The position numbers were made by a program, and so were the translations under genes. A stretch of 64,000 bases of DNA from Bacteroidales bacterium (lineage in GTDB: Bacteria > Bacteroidota > Bacteroidia > Bacteroidales > Paludibacteraceae): the NCBI GenBank assembly GCA_015061165.1, contig SUXC01000002.1, positions 1-64,000 of the forward strand, written 5' to 3'. Position 1 is the first letter of the stretch, and every line of letters starts with the position of its first letter. A model generated the notes under the pieces. That model was not told the origin of the DNA. It was given only the letters and a program-made list of their open reading frames with translations, and ran no database searches. Below, one piece after another: positions 49,801 to 59,600 of this stretch.

Positions 49801-52800
49801 GATGAGGCTGTAGGTGTTCTGACTGACGATGCCGCACGCATACGTAACAGTGCATCAGACCTCGTTGGATTTGAAGGATTTAACCTTACAGCCGAAGACA
49901 AAGATTTAATTCATAGGTGGACAAATGTCACAGATAAGAATATCTATGAAAAGAGGGATAATCTTGTGAAGTTGATTGATGATTTGAAAAAACAAAACGA
50001 AAACATCGACCCAACTGCTGGCTCAAACTTCAAGGCAACATACGACAACAATGCACATATGATTGCCATACTTGAGGTGCTTCGTAAACGTGGAGAGTAT
50101 TATAATATCCCTGATGACGATAAAAGCGGCTCTAAATCCCTTCCTATAGATGTTGCAAACTTCCTGAATGACCTCAAGAACGCTTATTCAAGATACAAAG
50201 AGGCTGTACAAAAGGGCGGTGTTGGTATTGGTCTTGGATATGCGCGTACAGACAAGCAATTCCAAACAATGTTTGGTCAATTCTTTGGTGGTGCAGAAGG
50301 AGAAAAATTCAAAAGCATCTCTGGTACCAGAATAGGCAATAAGACTATCGGCGACCTACTTTCAGATAAATTCTTCAAAAGTGGTTTGGAAACTGGTGTT
50401 CTTGATTTTGAGAAAGCAATTAACGATGTCATAGCCGATCTCAAGGCGTATGGTAATGCTAACACGAAAGGAGGTAAGGCATATCTCAATGCGGCAAAAC
50501 AACTTGAACAATGGGTAGAAACAACCATCGCAAAGGACAATTTCAATGTTGTTTTGGAAGAATTTGAAAAGAGTGTCAAAGACTTAACCAACTCTTTCGA
50601 GAGAACGAATAAGGAAGTCGATTTGTACCGTAAATTGCGCGCAAATGGAACTGTAGGCGTACTCGGACGAGGTTTGAGTGTTAATCGAAACGATGCACTT
50701 ACCCCCAACTCTACCAGACAGGCAGCGAACATTCAAAGTCTGATTGGTCTGTACAATGAAAAAGCGACTTCGATGGGCGCGCAATCATTCTCGATAGGCA
50801 ATCTGTCGAGCATATCTGATGTGTATTCAGCAATTGAGAGTATTGGCAAAATCAGTAAGATGAACGCCGATAACTTCCCAGGTACTCCGTTGGGAGATAT
50901 GAGCAACGAGGTTACAGAGTTGCTCAAGCAGTTGCTCGGAACTCTCATTAGTGAAGCGCAGAGCATTTCAGGAGAAATGTACTCAGGCAATGCCATGAAA
51001 GATTTGGCAGCAAATGCCGTTAAGAGACTGGCAAGTCAATTCGAAGCACTAACCGAACATGAGAATGTAGCAAGGAAGCAAGGTACATACGATGGTGCCG
51101 CTATCAGGGGAGTAGTTAATGCAACGCAAGATGAGGCAAAGAAAATCTTTGACCAATTTATCAAGGATAATCGCCTCGATGTGATTGCTCAAGAGGGTAA
51201 TGGCAAAATCAGCGATACAGATCTCAATATGTTAGAGGGGAAATTAAAGGCAATTTCCAAAGATTTTCCAGCAGCATTGAGAGACGAGCTGATGTCAAGA
51301 TTAACCGACTTGCGCAATAGTGTTAGCAAATACAATGCCTCTATAGGTGCATTTGGCTCGTTTGGAAGTGCTATTCGTGGCTATCGCAATGCTGATGAAG
51401 ATGCAAACGCACAGTATGTAAGCGAAAAAGAACACTATCTCCGATTGACCGCTAAAAAACAGAATTACGAAAGCGGAACGCTGGCATTGACCGCAGAAGA
51501 GGTAGATGCTTTGAATACTGAGTTGGCTCTATCACAAGAGCGTTTGACGGCAATGGGCGAGAATGGCAAAATTCTTGCAGAGGAGTTGCGTCAAGTATCA
51601 ATGGATAATCTTCAAAAGAGTATTCAGGCATGCCAAAGCCAATTTGGCTCAATGGTTGATTCTGTGAACGCGGTAATAGATGCAGCGAAGGCATTTTCTC
51701 AAGCTATCAATAAAGTGTACGATGTTCTGAATGACGGAGAGAATCCTGATTGGATGAAAGACATGGAAGGTTTCTTGGGAGACTTCGGAGAAGCTTTTGG
51801 TGCGATGATTGCTCCTATATCAAGTGTTATCTCTCTTGTTGCAACGCTTACCGTAGCGTTTGTTGTATGCGAGGCTGCTATGACACCATTGCTTATAGTA
51901 ATGGCAGTCCTGATTGCTGTAGCAGCTGTCGTAGCGGGCATTATAGCAGCAGCGCAGCAACACGACCGTGCGCTTGAGCGAGATATTGAGAATCTTGAAA
52001 AGCAAATGGAGAAGACTCAAAACGCCATGAAAAACCTCGATGCAGCCGCAGAGCGAATGGTTGGATTGGAGGCTTTTGAGACTCGCCTGAAATCTCTTGC
52101 TAAGAATCTCGAACTCTATCGTGACGCTCTTGCCAAAGCAAAAGCAGAGGAGGACAAAAAAAATACCGACCAGGACAAGGTTGATGATTACAAACAAGAG
52201 GCTCAAGAGTATCTTGATACCTTCAAAAACGGATTCAAAGAGCAATTAGATGAGATTACTGGTAGCGTGGATGAATTTGCTGACGCTGTTTCAAGTGCAA
52301 TGCGCTCTGCTTTCCAAAGTGGAGAAAACGCAGCAAGGGCAATGAGAAACGCAGTAAAAGAGAGTATTGGAGACATGATTGAGGAAATCATGAAGCTCAT
52401 ATATCTAAAGCCAGCGATTGAATCTGCAATGGAACAGTTACTCGGCGGAGATAGAGATCAATTGCAAAAGATGTTCGAAGGCGAAGACGGTAAGTTTGAC
52501 TCGAAAAAAGCAACTGCGTACCTTGTAAAGAGGCTAACAGATCCAGATAATGTAGATGCCTTCTTTGATACAATGCAATCTTTCGAAGACGGGTATATCA
52601 ATTTGTACGAATCAATGGACGATCGCCTGAAAGAATACTTCGCTTTCAATCCAGAGAACTCAACATTATCTGGTGGAATCAGTGGAGTATCCGAAGATAC
52701 CGCTCGTGCGCTTGAAGGCATAGGTAATTCGTCGCTTGCTCAGCTTGTCATAACAAATAACCACCTTGCAAGCATACAATCGCACTTAATGGCTACAATA

Positions 52801-52926
52801 CAGATTAGCTGGTTTAATGGTATGCTTGAACAGGCGAAAGCTACCAGATTGGCTGCTGAACGGATTGATAGCGCAATAGATTACATGCGGAAAGGTGTAA
52901 ATCCGTTGTATGTTAAGGTTGTATAA
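46837..52926 (+). CDS. Tape measure protein (2029 aa)
   Basis: A ribosome site (ACAGGAGG) precedes the ATG. Residues about 345-440 (LALESPFQTKDLVTYTKQLT, GQELRQFTEAGIPMVKELAD) match the tape-measure domain. The rest is a long mostly helical chain with coiled coils and one hydrophobic segment (about 1650-1710, ISLVATLTVAFVVCEAAMTP). It sets tail length: by the usual 1.5 angstrom per residue, about 300 nm. It is the last plus-strand phage gene, far from the tail-tip genes. Confidence 0.85.
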   Translation: MVQAGFGVEAIDNTTPGLQSAYNNVTKWFDKASQKAIVTAAVKFDDKNLTRYVNEFSEALNKGLRRNMKKFSFEGMYYTKNGKENGPWRSINFSADDIKNMNYDTAKVKLQQLVELRERLANGTAVAAGEWGAKETRQLNNLIALLTQATSSYELMLRVRQKQNTVDTSAATKSANQIEKEAAATKKLIWLNEQLRAAKNQQHTAWASNDLQKQVDAHRNLADLYRKRYALTKDIRDCERAIRHEVAANSFSARLAHERAITEQKKRQLQYERLFTEALNRSNAGVATRGVVMRNLVSLMRRYISLFTLINVARQMAEITGFFEQQQVALEGILGSAAEARKAINEITSLALESPFQTKDLVTYTKQLTAYGVEGDVVGIMKELADISAGLGVEMSRIILAYGQVKSAAVLRGQELRQFTEAGIPMVKELADRFTELNGRLVTTGEVFKLISERQVPFEMVADVLSEMTEEGGKFHEMQSRLTETLYGQIQKLKDVWTLSLKDGGSGIGGVLMGVVKGLQGVVQHLPGILAAFSGLAIVSAFRSIARMMPKIKKQLLEAKIEWRMIGVEIHNANIRTRQQVGTLNKMGMALKGVARTAKAMGSIIGTVLSIASGFIIDAVMKSREWQRTLEEINTSFAKDSAKMTSGLDSLIGKLKVANEGSKLYSDTLKTLKSNYGEYVNENVIDALVKEAKAAGDAANSWGKLADSIKESIRQKKTFEMLDAIANEGLNKAIQGINKGNDKWLFNNITYDEKKFRGDYSDGRSNQVVSSVFGLENAKRIQQATETAATIFMNEMKYGEHFKRNDEGKIVGVNGEDLKNILLTTAQQYGFNPNQASAISDSWSQVFDMLSNDEGYKEFLNSVIAIDNSFENTLSRAFAKAKETIDKEYQSLVGDKSDVENYKPWGVDERTQEVYTDLLHRLVKEQLTTDQMAALSMDGSAYSNALKREGGDYMKGAEMLEAINEFIDTLPQSESQLIYRLRQIVSMYDEAVGVLTDDAARIRNSASDLVGFEGFNLTAEDKDLIHRWTNVTDKNIYEKRDNLVKLIDDLKKQNENIDPTAGSNFKATYDNNAHMIAILEVLRKRGEYYNIPDDDKSGSKSLPIDVANFLNDLKNAYSRYKEAVQKGGVGIGLGYARTDKQFQTMFGQFFGGAEGEKFKSISGTRIGNKTIGDLLSDKFFKSGLETGVLDFEKAINDVIADLKAYGNANTKGGKAYLNAAKQLEQWVETTIAKDNFNVVLEEFEKSVKDLTNSFERTNKEVDLYRKLRANGTVGVLGRGLSVNRNDALTPNSTRQAANIQSLIGLYNEKATSMGAQSFSIGNLSSISDVYSAIESIGKISKMNADNFPGTPLGDMSNEVTELLKQLLGTLISEAQSISGEMYSGNAMKDLAANAVKRLASQFEALTEHENVARKQGTYDGAAIRGVVNATQDEAKKIFDQFIKDNRLDVIAQEGNGKISDTDLNMLEGKLKAISKDFPAALRDELMSRLTDLRNSVSKYNASIGAFGSFGSAIRGYRNADEDANAQYVSEKEHYLRLTAKKQNYESGTLALTAEEVDALNTELALSQERLTAMGENGKILAEELRQVSMDNLQKSIQACQSQFGSMVDSVNAVIDAAKAFSQAINKVYDVLNDGENPDWMKDMEGFLGDFGEAFGAMIAPISSVISLVATLTVAFVVCEAAMTPLLIVMAVLIAVAAVVAGIIAAAQQHDRALERDIENLEKQMEKTQNAMKNLDAAAERMVGLEAFETRLKSLAKNLELYRDALAKAKAEEDKKNTDQDKVDDYKQEAQEYLDTFKNGFKEQLDEITGSVDEFADAVSSAMRSAFQSGENAARAMRNAVKESIGDMIEEIMKLIYLKPAIESAMEQLLGGDRDQLQKMFEGEDGKFDSKKATAYLVKRLTDPDNVDAFFDTMQSFEDGYINLYESMDDRLKEYFAFNPENSTLSGGISGVSEDTARALEGIGNSSLAQLVITNNHLASIQSHLMATIQISWFNGMLEQAKATRLAAERIDSAIDYMRKGVNPLYVKVV

Positions 52927-52929
52927 ATA

Positions 52930-52962
52930 TGAAGAGCAGGAGTCAAATCCTGCTCTTTTTTA
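52930..52962. terminator. Bidirectional terminator after the tape measure gene
   Basis: AAGAGCAGG (52932-52940), 8-nt loop, CCTGCTCTT (52949-52957), then TTTT. It would stop the late operon and also the convergent minus-strand lipoprotein gene. Confidence 0.8.
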
Positions 52963-53256
52963 GTAGAAATAGACATTGGTTGTTTTGCCAGAGCGTACTG
53001 TACATGTCTTTTCTTTTTCATAACCAAATGATACGGCACTTACCGTGTACTCACCTACAGGAACTTTGAAAAATTCACAATAATCAACAGATGCTTGAAA
53101 ATAAATGTCGCCATTTGCATCTATAATATCTACAAATAGATACGAACAGTAACTTTCATTGTAAACGTCTATATAACCATATTCTGGTCCATTATCTTCG
53201 CATGAACACATGAAAATAGCAAGAATAGCGAATAATGCAAATAAAATCTTTTTCAT
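52960..53256 (-). CDS. Small lipoprotein at the prophage end (98 aa)
   Basis: An N-terminal signal with lipobox IFMCSC (Cys around 17-19), then a small beta protein (EYGYIDVYNESYCSYLFVDI, YTVSAVSFGYEKEKTCTVRS) of 98 residues. It would be lipid-anchored in the periplasm or outer membrane. As the minus-strand gene next to the 409-residue protein, it resembles a lysogenic-conversion or superinfection-exclusion lipoprotein, which is inference. Confidence 0.6.
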   Translation of the reverse strand: MKKILFALFAILAIFMCSCEDNGPEYGYIDVYNESYCSYLFVDIIDANGDIYFQASVDYCEFFKVPVGEYTVSAVSFGYEKEKTCTVRSGKTTNVYFY

Positions 53257-53269
53257 ATCTATTGAGTAT

Positions 53270-54499
53270 TTAGTATTTTATTCCTATAGAATTGAGTTTG
53301 ATAACTCTTTCCGTGATAGCCTCGTCGAAGTCGTATTCCTCCATATTGAGTTGCGTTGAGAAAGTGAAAATGTGATATAGCAGATTATCTTCAATCATTT
53401 TCACTTCGCGAATACAATATGGAAGGTATTTGTCCGAAAGAACAATATATCCCCATTCGTCAGTATCTTCTTGACCGATTGAGATAATTTCAGCAGATCG
53501 TAGCCCGCCTCTGATAATTCTTCCGTATGCGTGCATATATTCCTGTATGCTTTCATTGGGTCTCACGAGAACTTTGCGAGATTCGTTCTCATACCACATT
53601 CCAGCAGATTTATCATCCAGCAACTTCTTCATTTTGTAGAAAAGCGGCTTATCTTCATGTGTGTTAGAGCGCAACTTTTCTTTGTTAATCTGACGCTTTG
53701 TTTTCGACTTTATAGATATAAAACTATAAATGCTCGCGTTAAATCTATTTAACTCATCGTATAGCTTATTGAAAGAAACAACAATATCGTAATCATAGTT
53801 AGAGCAAGAATATACTTCATCTTTTATTGATGATAATAGCGCGAACTTTTCGTCACAAACAAGTTTAATAGCCTGCAATTCTTCAACAGACATATTGGTA
53901 ACATCAGTACGATTAACAAGCGATTCCACTCCTTTGAAAACTGTAGTCCAAGACGGGAGGTGCTTTGCTATCCATTGTAACTTCTTCTGCCTTTCTCGCT
54001 CATCCTTCTTCTTTGCTTGCTCTTTTTTCTTTCTAATAACTATCCGTTTCTTGTCGGCTCTTTCCTTTTCTGTAGCTATTCTTCTTTCTTCGTTCTCCCG
54101 ATATTTGATTTCACGAGCAACTCTTCTCCGTTCTGCCAAACGATTCTTATCCTCGATTGCTTTTGCAACAGGTTCGAGCCAAGTCCATAGTTTATTTTTG
54201 AAATCGTCAAGCTGCTGTAGTAATTCAGTAAACTGTTCTATAGGAAAATCTGATGCTCTATTTGAGTATGGCACTCTTTCGTTGAGAAGTTCGTTAATAT
54301 CATTGACAGTTTTTGAGCATAGAGTGTATGGCTTGTTCAAAGTATTAAAACGCTGACCTAATGTTTTCCCTCCGAGGTCAATAATATCTATCCTGCCATA
54401 AAGTTCGACAACTCTTTTTAATATGCGGTTGTACTCTTTAAGGCGATAGTTTATTTGACCGTCACCTATGTAATATGTACGAGTCTTGTTTTGATCCAT
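53270..54499 (-). CDS. Unknown coiled-coil protein at the prophage end (409 aa)
   Basis: I use the ATG at 54499 (MDQNKTRTYYIGDGQINYRL), since the longer start is TTG. Residues about 115-185 are extremely Lys/Arg/Glu-rich (RRRVAREIKYRENEERRIAT), a coiled coil. The ends are globular (about 1-110 and 250-409). It has its own promoter and lies between the phage terminator and host der, so it may be the last phage gene or an inserted moron or defence gene. No known motif. Confidence 0.5.
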   Translation of the reverse strand: MDQNKTRTYYIGDGQINYRLKEYNRILKRVVELYGRIDIIDLGGKTLGQRFNTLNKPYTLCSKTVNDINELLNERVPYSNRASDFPIEQFTELLQQLDDFKNKLWTWLEPVAKAIEDKNRLAERRRVAREIKYRENEERRIATEKERADKKRIVIRKKKEQAKKKDERERQKKLQWIAKHLPSWTTVFKGVESLVNRTDVTNMSVEELQAIKLVCDEKFALLSSIKDEVYSCSNYDYDIVVSFNKLYDELNRFNASIYSFISIKSKTKRQINKEKLRSNTHEDKPLFYKMKKLLDDKSAGMWYENESRKVLVRPNESIQEYMHAYGRIIRGGLRSAEIISIGQEDTDEWGYIVLSDKYLPYCIREVKMIEDNLLYHIFTFSTQLNMEEYDFDEAITERVIKLNSIGIKY

Positions 54500-54570
54500 G
54501 CGTATTAAATTCAACCAGCAGGTTAGTTTTCAAATGCAACCTTTTTCTTGCAATTTTGCTTTTTACGCGA

Positions 54571-54602
54571 CAAAGGTAGTATAAAATTTTGACATGTGCA
54601 AA
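54571..54602 (-). promoter_or_regulatory. Promoter of the 409-residue gene
   Basis: Minus strand: TTTG, 20-bp spacer, TACCTTTG (complement of 54571-54578). It overlaps the der promoter on the other strand. Confidence 0.65.
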
Positions 54603-54620
54603 TTTTTTTGTACTTTTGCA
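54589..54620 (+). promoter_or_regulatory. Promoter of der
   Basis: Plus strand: TTTG, 19-bp spacer, TACTTTTG. It overlaps the divergent phage-end promoter, giving a back-to-back pair. The leader to the ATG at 54741 is about 115 nt. Confidence 0.65.
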
Positions 54621-54740
54621 GCGTGAATTGAATTTATAACCAATAAATCTCGTTCAAATTGACCTTTGTTGGTAAATTGTTGTACAGGAAAATTAGCAAA
54701 AAGCATATAACTAACTGATAGTAAATAACATACAAAGACT

Positions 54741-56054
54741 ATGGCAAATATTTTAGCGATAGTGGGGCGTCCCAACGTGGGGAAATCGACCCTTTTCAAC
54801 CGCTTGACCAAGACACGTCGAGCGATAGTGAATGATACCGCAGGCACGACCCGCGACCGTCAATACGGCAAAAGCGAATGGTGCGGCAAAGAGTTTTCCG
54901 TCATTGATACGGGCGGATGGGTAGTCAATTCGGATGATACCTTCGAGAGCGAAATCAACCGTCAGGTGAACCTCGCTATCAAAGAGGCAGATGTCATCCT
55001 GCTGGTGGTAGATGTCAATGCAGGAGTAACTCAGTTTGACATGGAAGTGGCACACCTACTCCGTCAAGCCAAAAAGGAAACCGTACTCGCAGTGAATAAA
55101 GTGGATCAATTCGACCAACAATATGGCGCACCCGAATTTTACAAACTTGGTCTTGGCGAGCCATTTATCCTATCGGCTGAGAATGGCTTAGGTACGGGAG
55201 ACCTTTTGGACGAGATTTGCAGTAGGTTCAAGGACACCGTAGCAGGCGAAGACTTGGAAGAGTTGCCACGTTTTGCTATTGTAGGTCGTCCTAACGCAGG
55301 CAAAAGTAGTATTCTCAATGCCTTCATCGGCGAGGAACGTACCATCGTAACCAATATCCCCGGTACCACACGCGATAGTATCTACACACGCTACAATAAG
55401 TTCGGCAAAGACTTCTACCTCGTAGACACCGCTGGTATTCGCAAAAAAGCCAAAGTGAACGAAGATTTGGAATACTACTCCGTGGTGCGCAGTATCCGTG
55501 CCATAGAAAACTCCGATGTATGTATCCTTATGATTGATGCTACACGTGGCATCGAGGCACAGGATTTGAACATATACCAACTGATTCAGAAGAACAAAAA
55601 GGGATTGGTCGTATGCGTCAATAAGTGGGATTTGATTGAGAGCAAGACCACTGCCGACATTAAAGGCTATGAACGCGCTATCCGCGAACGCATTGCTCCA
55701 TTTACCGACTTCCCAATCATCTTCACCTCGGCACTGACCAAACAGCGCATTTTCAAGGTGATGGAGACAGCACTGCACGTCTATGAGAACAAGCAAAAGA
55801 AAGTGCCTACCGCACAACTCAACGAGCGTTTCTTGCCACTCATAGAGAACTATCCTCCACCTGCAACCAAAGGTAAATACATCAAAATCAAGTATTGTAC
55901 GCAATTGCCTAACACTCAGATTCCTACCTTTGTATTCTTTGCTAATTTGCCACAGTACGTGAAGGAGCCATACCGTCGTTTCTTGGAGAACAAACTACGT
56001 GAGTGGTGGGACTTTAATGGTACACCGATACAAATATTTATTCGTGCGAAATAA
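54741..56054 (+). CDS. der: GTPase Der (EngA)
   Basis: This 437-residue protein has two GTPase domains in tandem: GRPNVGKST (9-17), then NKVD, and GRPNAGKSS (about 180), then NKWD, followed by a KH-like C-terminus ([20 protein letters not shown]). This tandem G-domain plan is unique to Der, a ribosome assembly GTPase for the 50S subunit. First host gene right of the prophage. Confidence 0.95.
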   Translation: MANILAIVGRPNVGKSTLFNRLTKTRRAIVNDTAGTTRDRQYGKSEWCGKEFSVIDTGGWVVNSDDTFESEINRQVNLAIKEADVILLVVDVNAGVTQFDMEVAHLLRQAKKETVLAVNKVDQFDQQYGAPEFYKLGLGEPFILSAENGLGTGDLLDEICSRFKDTVAGEDLEELPRFAIVGRPNAGKSSILNAFIGEERTIVTNIPGTTRDSIYTRYNKFGKDFYLVDTAGIRKKAKVNEDLEYYSVVRSIRAIENSDVCILMIDATRGIEAQDLNIYQLIQKNKKGLVVCVNKWDLIESKTTADIKGYERAIRERIAPFTDFPIIFTSALTKQRIFKVMETALHVYENKQKKVPTAQLNERFLPLIENYPPPATKGKYIKIKYCTQLPNTQIPTFVFFANLPQYVKEPYRRFLENKLREWWDFNGTPIQIFIRAK

Positions 56055-56123
56055 AATATAGCACAATTTTTAAGAAAGTAGTACTTTTTAATAAGAATAT
56101 TTGCGCGCGTGCGAGATTTTTTG

Positions 56124-56131
56124 TAATTTTG
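56124..56131 (+). promoter_or_regulatory. Promoter of the porU operon
   Basis: TTTG about 20 bp upstream and TAATTTTG at 56124-56131 are close to consensus. The start falls within a few bases of the ATG at 56140, so the mRNA looks leaderless. Confidence 0.6.
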
Positions 56132-56139
56132 CGGTTTGA

Positions 56140-56640
56140 ATGAAAATTATCGGCTTTAGCGAAATAAACGGAGCAGTACAGATGGTGCTCAAATGCGATT
56201 CCTCCATGTTGGTGAATCGCAAGCCGTTCTTTATTCCAGACTGGAGTGAGGATGTGCGTGTGATACCATGCGTGGTACTTCGCGTGAGCCGATTGGGCAA
56301 GAATATCGCTGCTAAGTTTGCTACGCGTTACTATGATGCCGTGGCACCTGCTTTCAATATATATGCAGCGGATGTGCTGGCAACTGGTGATTGGGTAAAG
56401 GCATGGGGGTTTGACTATGCCTTGCCATTGGGTAGTTTTATTGACTTGGAGCGCAACCCATGGCAGGATACGATTATCTCGTTTGATGAAGCCATACATC
56501 GTGCCAGCGAAGTGATGACCCTCCGCCAAGGCGACTTGATATTCATTGACCGCGCTATTGCCTCTCGCCCACTACTGCGCGAAGAGGTGCTCAGTGTTAG
56601 TATTGACAACGAAGAATTATTATACTGCAAAGTGAAATGA
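56140..56640 (+). CDS. Hypothetical protein upstream of porU (166 aa)
   Basis: This 166-residue alpha/beta protein (KIIGFSEINGAVQMVLKCDS, FFIPDWSEDVRVIPCVVLRV) overlaps porU at ATGA (56637-56640), so the two are translated together. A conserved neighbour of porU by position. Family not recognised. A FAH-like fold is possible but I would not claim it. Confidence 0.5.
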   Translation: MKIIGFSEINGAVQMVLKCDSSMLVNRKPFFIPDWSEDVRVIPCVVLRVSRLGKNIAAKFATRYYDAVAPAFNIYAADVLATGDWVKAWGFDYALPLGSFIDLERNPWQDTIISFDEAIHRASEVMTLRQGDLIFIDRAIASRPLLREEVLSVSIDNEELLYCKVK

Positions 56641-59600
56641 AACATATACTGCTCATATTGACCATATGCTTGCTACCGATTTCTTTATCGGCAGGTAGGC
56701 ATACGTATGCCGATCAGTCGGTGCTGCGCGAGGGTAAGATAATCAAGATTCGCGTTAGTCAAACGGGCGTACATGCCATTACCTACAACGAACTCAAAGA
56801 ATGGGGATTACAGCCTGACAAGGTTCGTGTATTAGGTTATGGAGGTACTATGCTTAGTGAGAATTTCACAAAGCATAAGTGGGATGACCTACCATCCGTA
56901 CCTTTCTATATGCACAAGGGTTCGGATGGTGTCTTCAATCAAGGGGATTATATCTTATTCTATGCACAAGGGGCTATCGGATGGCAATATGCCGCAGATA
57001 AGTGGCATCATACGCGCAACCCTTATAGCGACTATGGCTATTACTTTTTGAGCGATAGCGCAGGTCAGCAACGCCTCATCAACGTTAGCGAACCACTAAA
57101 CGATGAACAAGCATACAAAGTGGATTGGTTTACCAATTATCAGTTGCACGAGGTAGAAAAAGTCAATCTATTAGATAAGACAGGTGTCAGCGGTGGCGGT
57201 CGAGAGTTCTACGGCGAAGCACTGCAAGGAGAAAACGCTACTCTGAAGATTACGTTCAACACCCCACACCTATTCACTGATATGCCTATGACGTGCGTTG
57301 CACATGTAGCAGCCACTTCCCCTGAGATATCTCAGTTCACGTTGGAGTTGGCAAACAAGCCAGCATCCGTACGCATATTAGGTATCCCCTCCGATGACTT
57401 TTACACCAAAGCAAAGCACGACTCCATATTACTGAGTACCCATACTACAGGTTCTACCACTGACCAACAAACGGTTACACTACGCTATACCTACCGCTCT
57501 ACCTCATCCGTGGGCTACCTCAATTACATAGAGTTGAATGCTCCCACCAAATTGGTCATGCGTAGCAATCAAATGGCAATTAGCAACACGCACTATCTAA
57601 AACAACAATACAACACTCGCTTTGTATTGAGCAATGCCACTTCGGCTACGCAGATATGGCGCGTAACCGACGGAGTGAATATCGAGCAAATGCCTGCTAC
57701 CTTATCGCAAGGTACGCTGACATGGGTGGGTGCGAACCAACAAGCCGAGAAGTATGTGGCGGTCAATGTTAATGCTACACAATGGCTTCAACCTACTTTT
57801 GTAAGCGAGGTGAAGAATCAGAACCTGCATGCCCTTAGCGATAAAGACTACGTTATTATTTGCCCTGAGGAGTTTCGTGAGCAAGCCATCCGTTTGGCGA
57901 AGAAACATGAGGAGGTTGATCATATCACATGGGCGGTAGTTACTGATGAAGAGGTGTATAATGAGTTTTCTTCTGGAACGCCCGATGTTACAGCCTACCG
58001 TTGGCTGATGAAGATGCTCTATGACCGTGCCCAAGGAAACGCTGTGAAACAGCCCAAAAACTTGCTACTTATGGGCAATGCCTCTTTTGACAATCGCAAA
58101 CTATTGCGCAACTCGGGTGTGAGCCGCCTACTGGTGTACGAAACAAAGAACTCCACCAAAGAAACGGATGCGTATGCCACAGATGACTATTGCGGTTTCT
58201 TGGAAGATAATGCGGGCATAAACAACGAAGGACAATTTCAAGAAATGCGAGCCAAAATGAATATCGGTGTGGGGCGCCTGCCTGTTCGCACTTTGGAACA
58301 AGCCACAGAGGTGGTAGATAAACTCTGCACGTATATGGACAACAAGGGATTGGGCAAGTGGAAAACCCAAATCTGCTTCTTGGCAGATGATGGAGACAAT
58401 GGTTTGCATGTCAATACTGCTGATAATGCTGCTGAGATATTACGTATAGAGAATCCTGCTTTTGTGGTCAATAAGATTTATTTGGACGCTTACACGCAGG
58501 AGAAGAATGCCGCAGGCGAACGCTATCCTGATGCTAAGAACCGCTTTGACAATCTCATGAAGACAGGTGTAATGTTCATGAATTATTCGGGACACGGAGG
58601 ATACAACAATATCACCAACGAACTATTCATGAAGACACAAGATATACGCAACATGACCAATGCCAATCAGGGTTTTTGGTTCTTAGCAACGTGCAGTTTC
58701 TCGCATTTTGATGGTGGCATACCTTCGGCGGGCGAAGAGGCCGTTCTCAATCCGCACGGTGGTGCAGTAGGCGTAGTGTCAGCATGTCGCACGGTATATG
58801 CCTCACAGAACAAGATACTCAATGACCATCTATGCGATACACTGTTTGGTCATAAGGATGCCTTCTCCTATGATATGACCATCGGTAGGGCAGTATCTAT
58901 AGCGAAGAACATGACCGGACAAACGCAGAACAAACTGCCTTATGTTCTTCTTGGCGACCCTGCTTTGCGATTGAACTACCCTACTGACTATCAGATTCAG
59001 ACAACCAGTCAGTTAGACACTATCCGTGCGTTGTCCGTACAGACCGTAGAAGGATATATCATGACCTCAACTGGCGATACAGCCCATTGGTTTAATGGTC
59101 CTATGGATATTACCATCTGGGACAAGATGCAGCAAAGCATCACACGCGATAATGACGAGCCCAAAGAGGCAAACAAAGTCAAGATTCCTTTCAACAACTA
59201 TCCCAACACCTTATTCGCGGGGCAGACGATAGTGGAAAATGGTAAGTTCAGTTATACCTTTATGGTACCTAAGGATATACGCTATAACTACGGCAATGGT
59301 CGTATAGCATATTATGCGTATGATAAGGAGAGTGGCGAGGAAGGTATAGGCTACTGCGAAGATTTTGTAGTAGGAGGCAGTAGTACGTTGGAGATAATCG
59401 ATACCATAGGTCCAGACCTACGATTATACATCAACAATCCCGCTTTTGTGGATGGAGGCAAAACATATGAGTTCCCCCACTTCTACGCCGAGATTTACGA
59501 TGAGAATGGTATCAACACCGTAGGTTCGGGTATCGGACACGACCTGCTGCTCATTGTTGATAATAACCCCAACCAAACGTTTGTACTTAACGATTACTTC

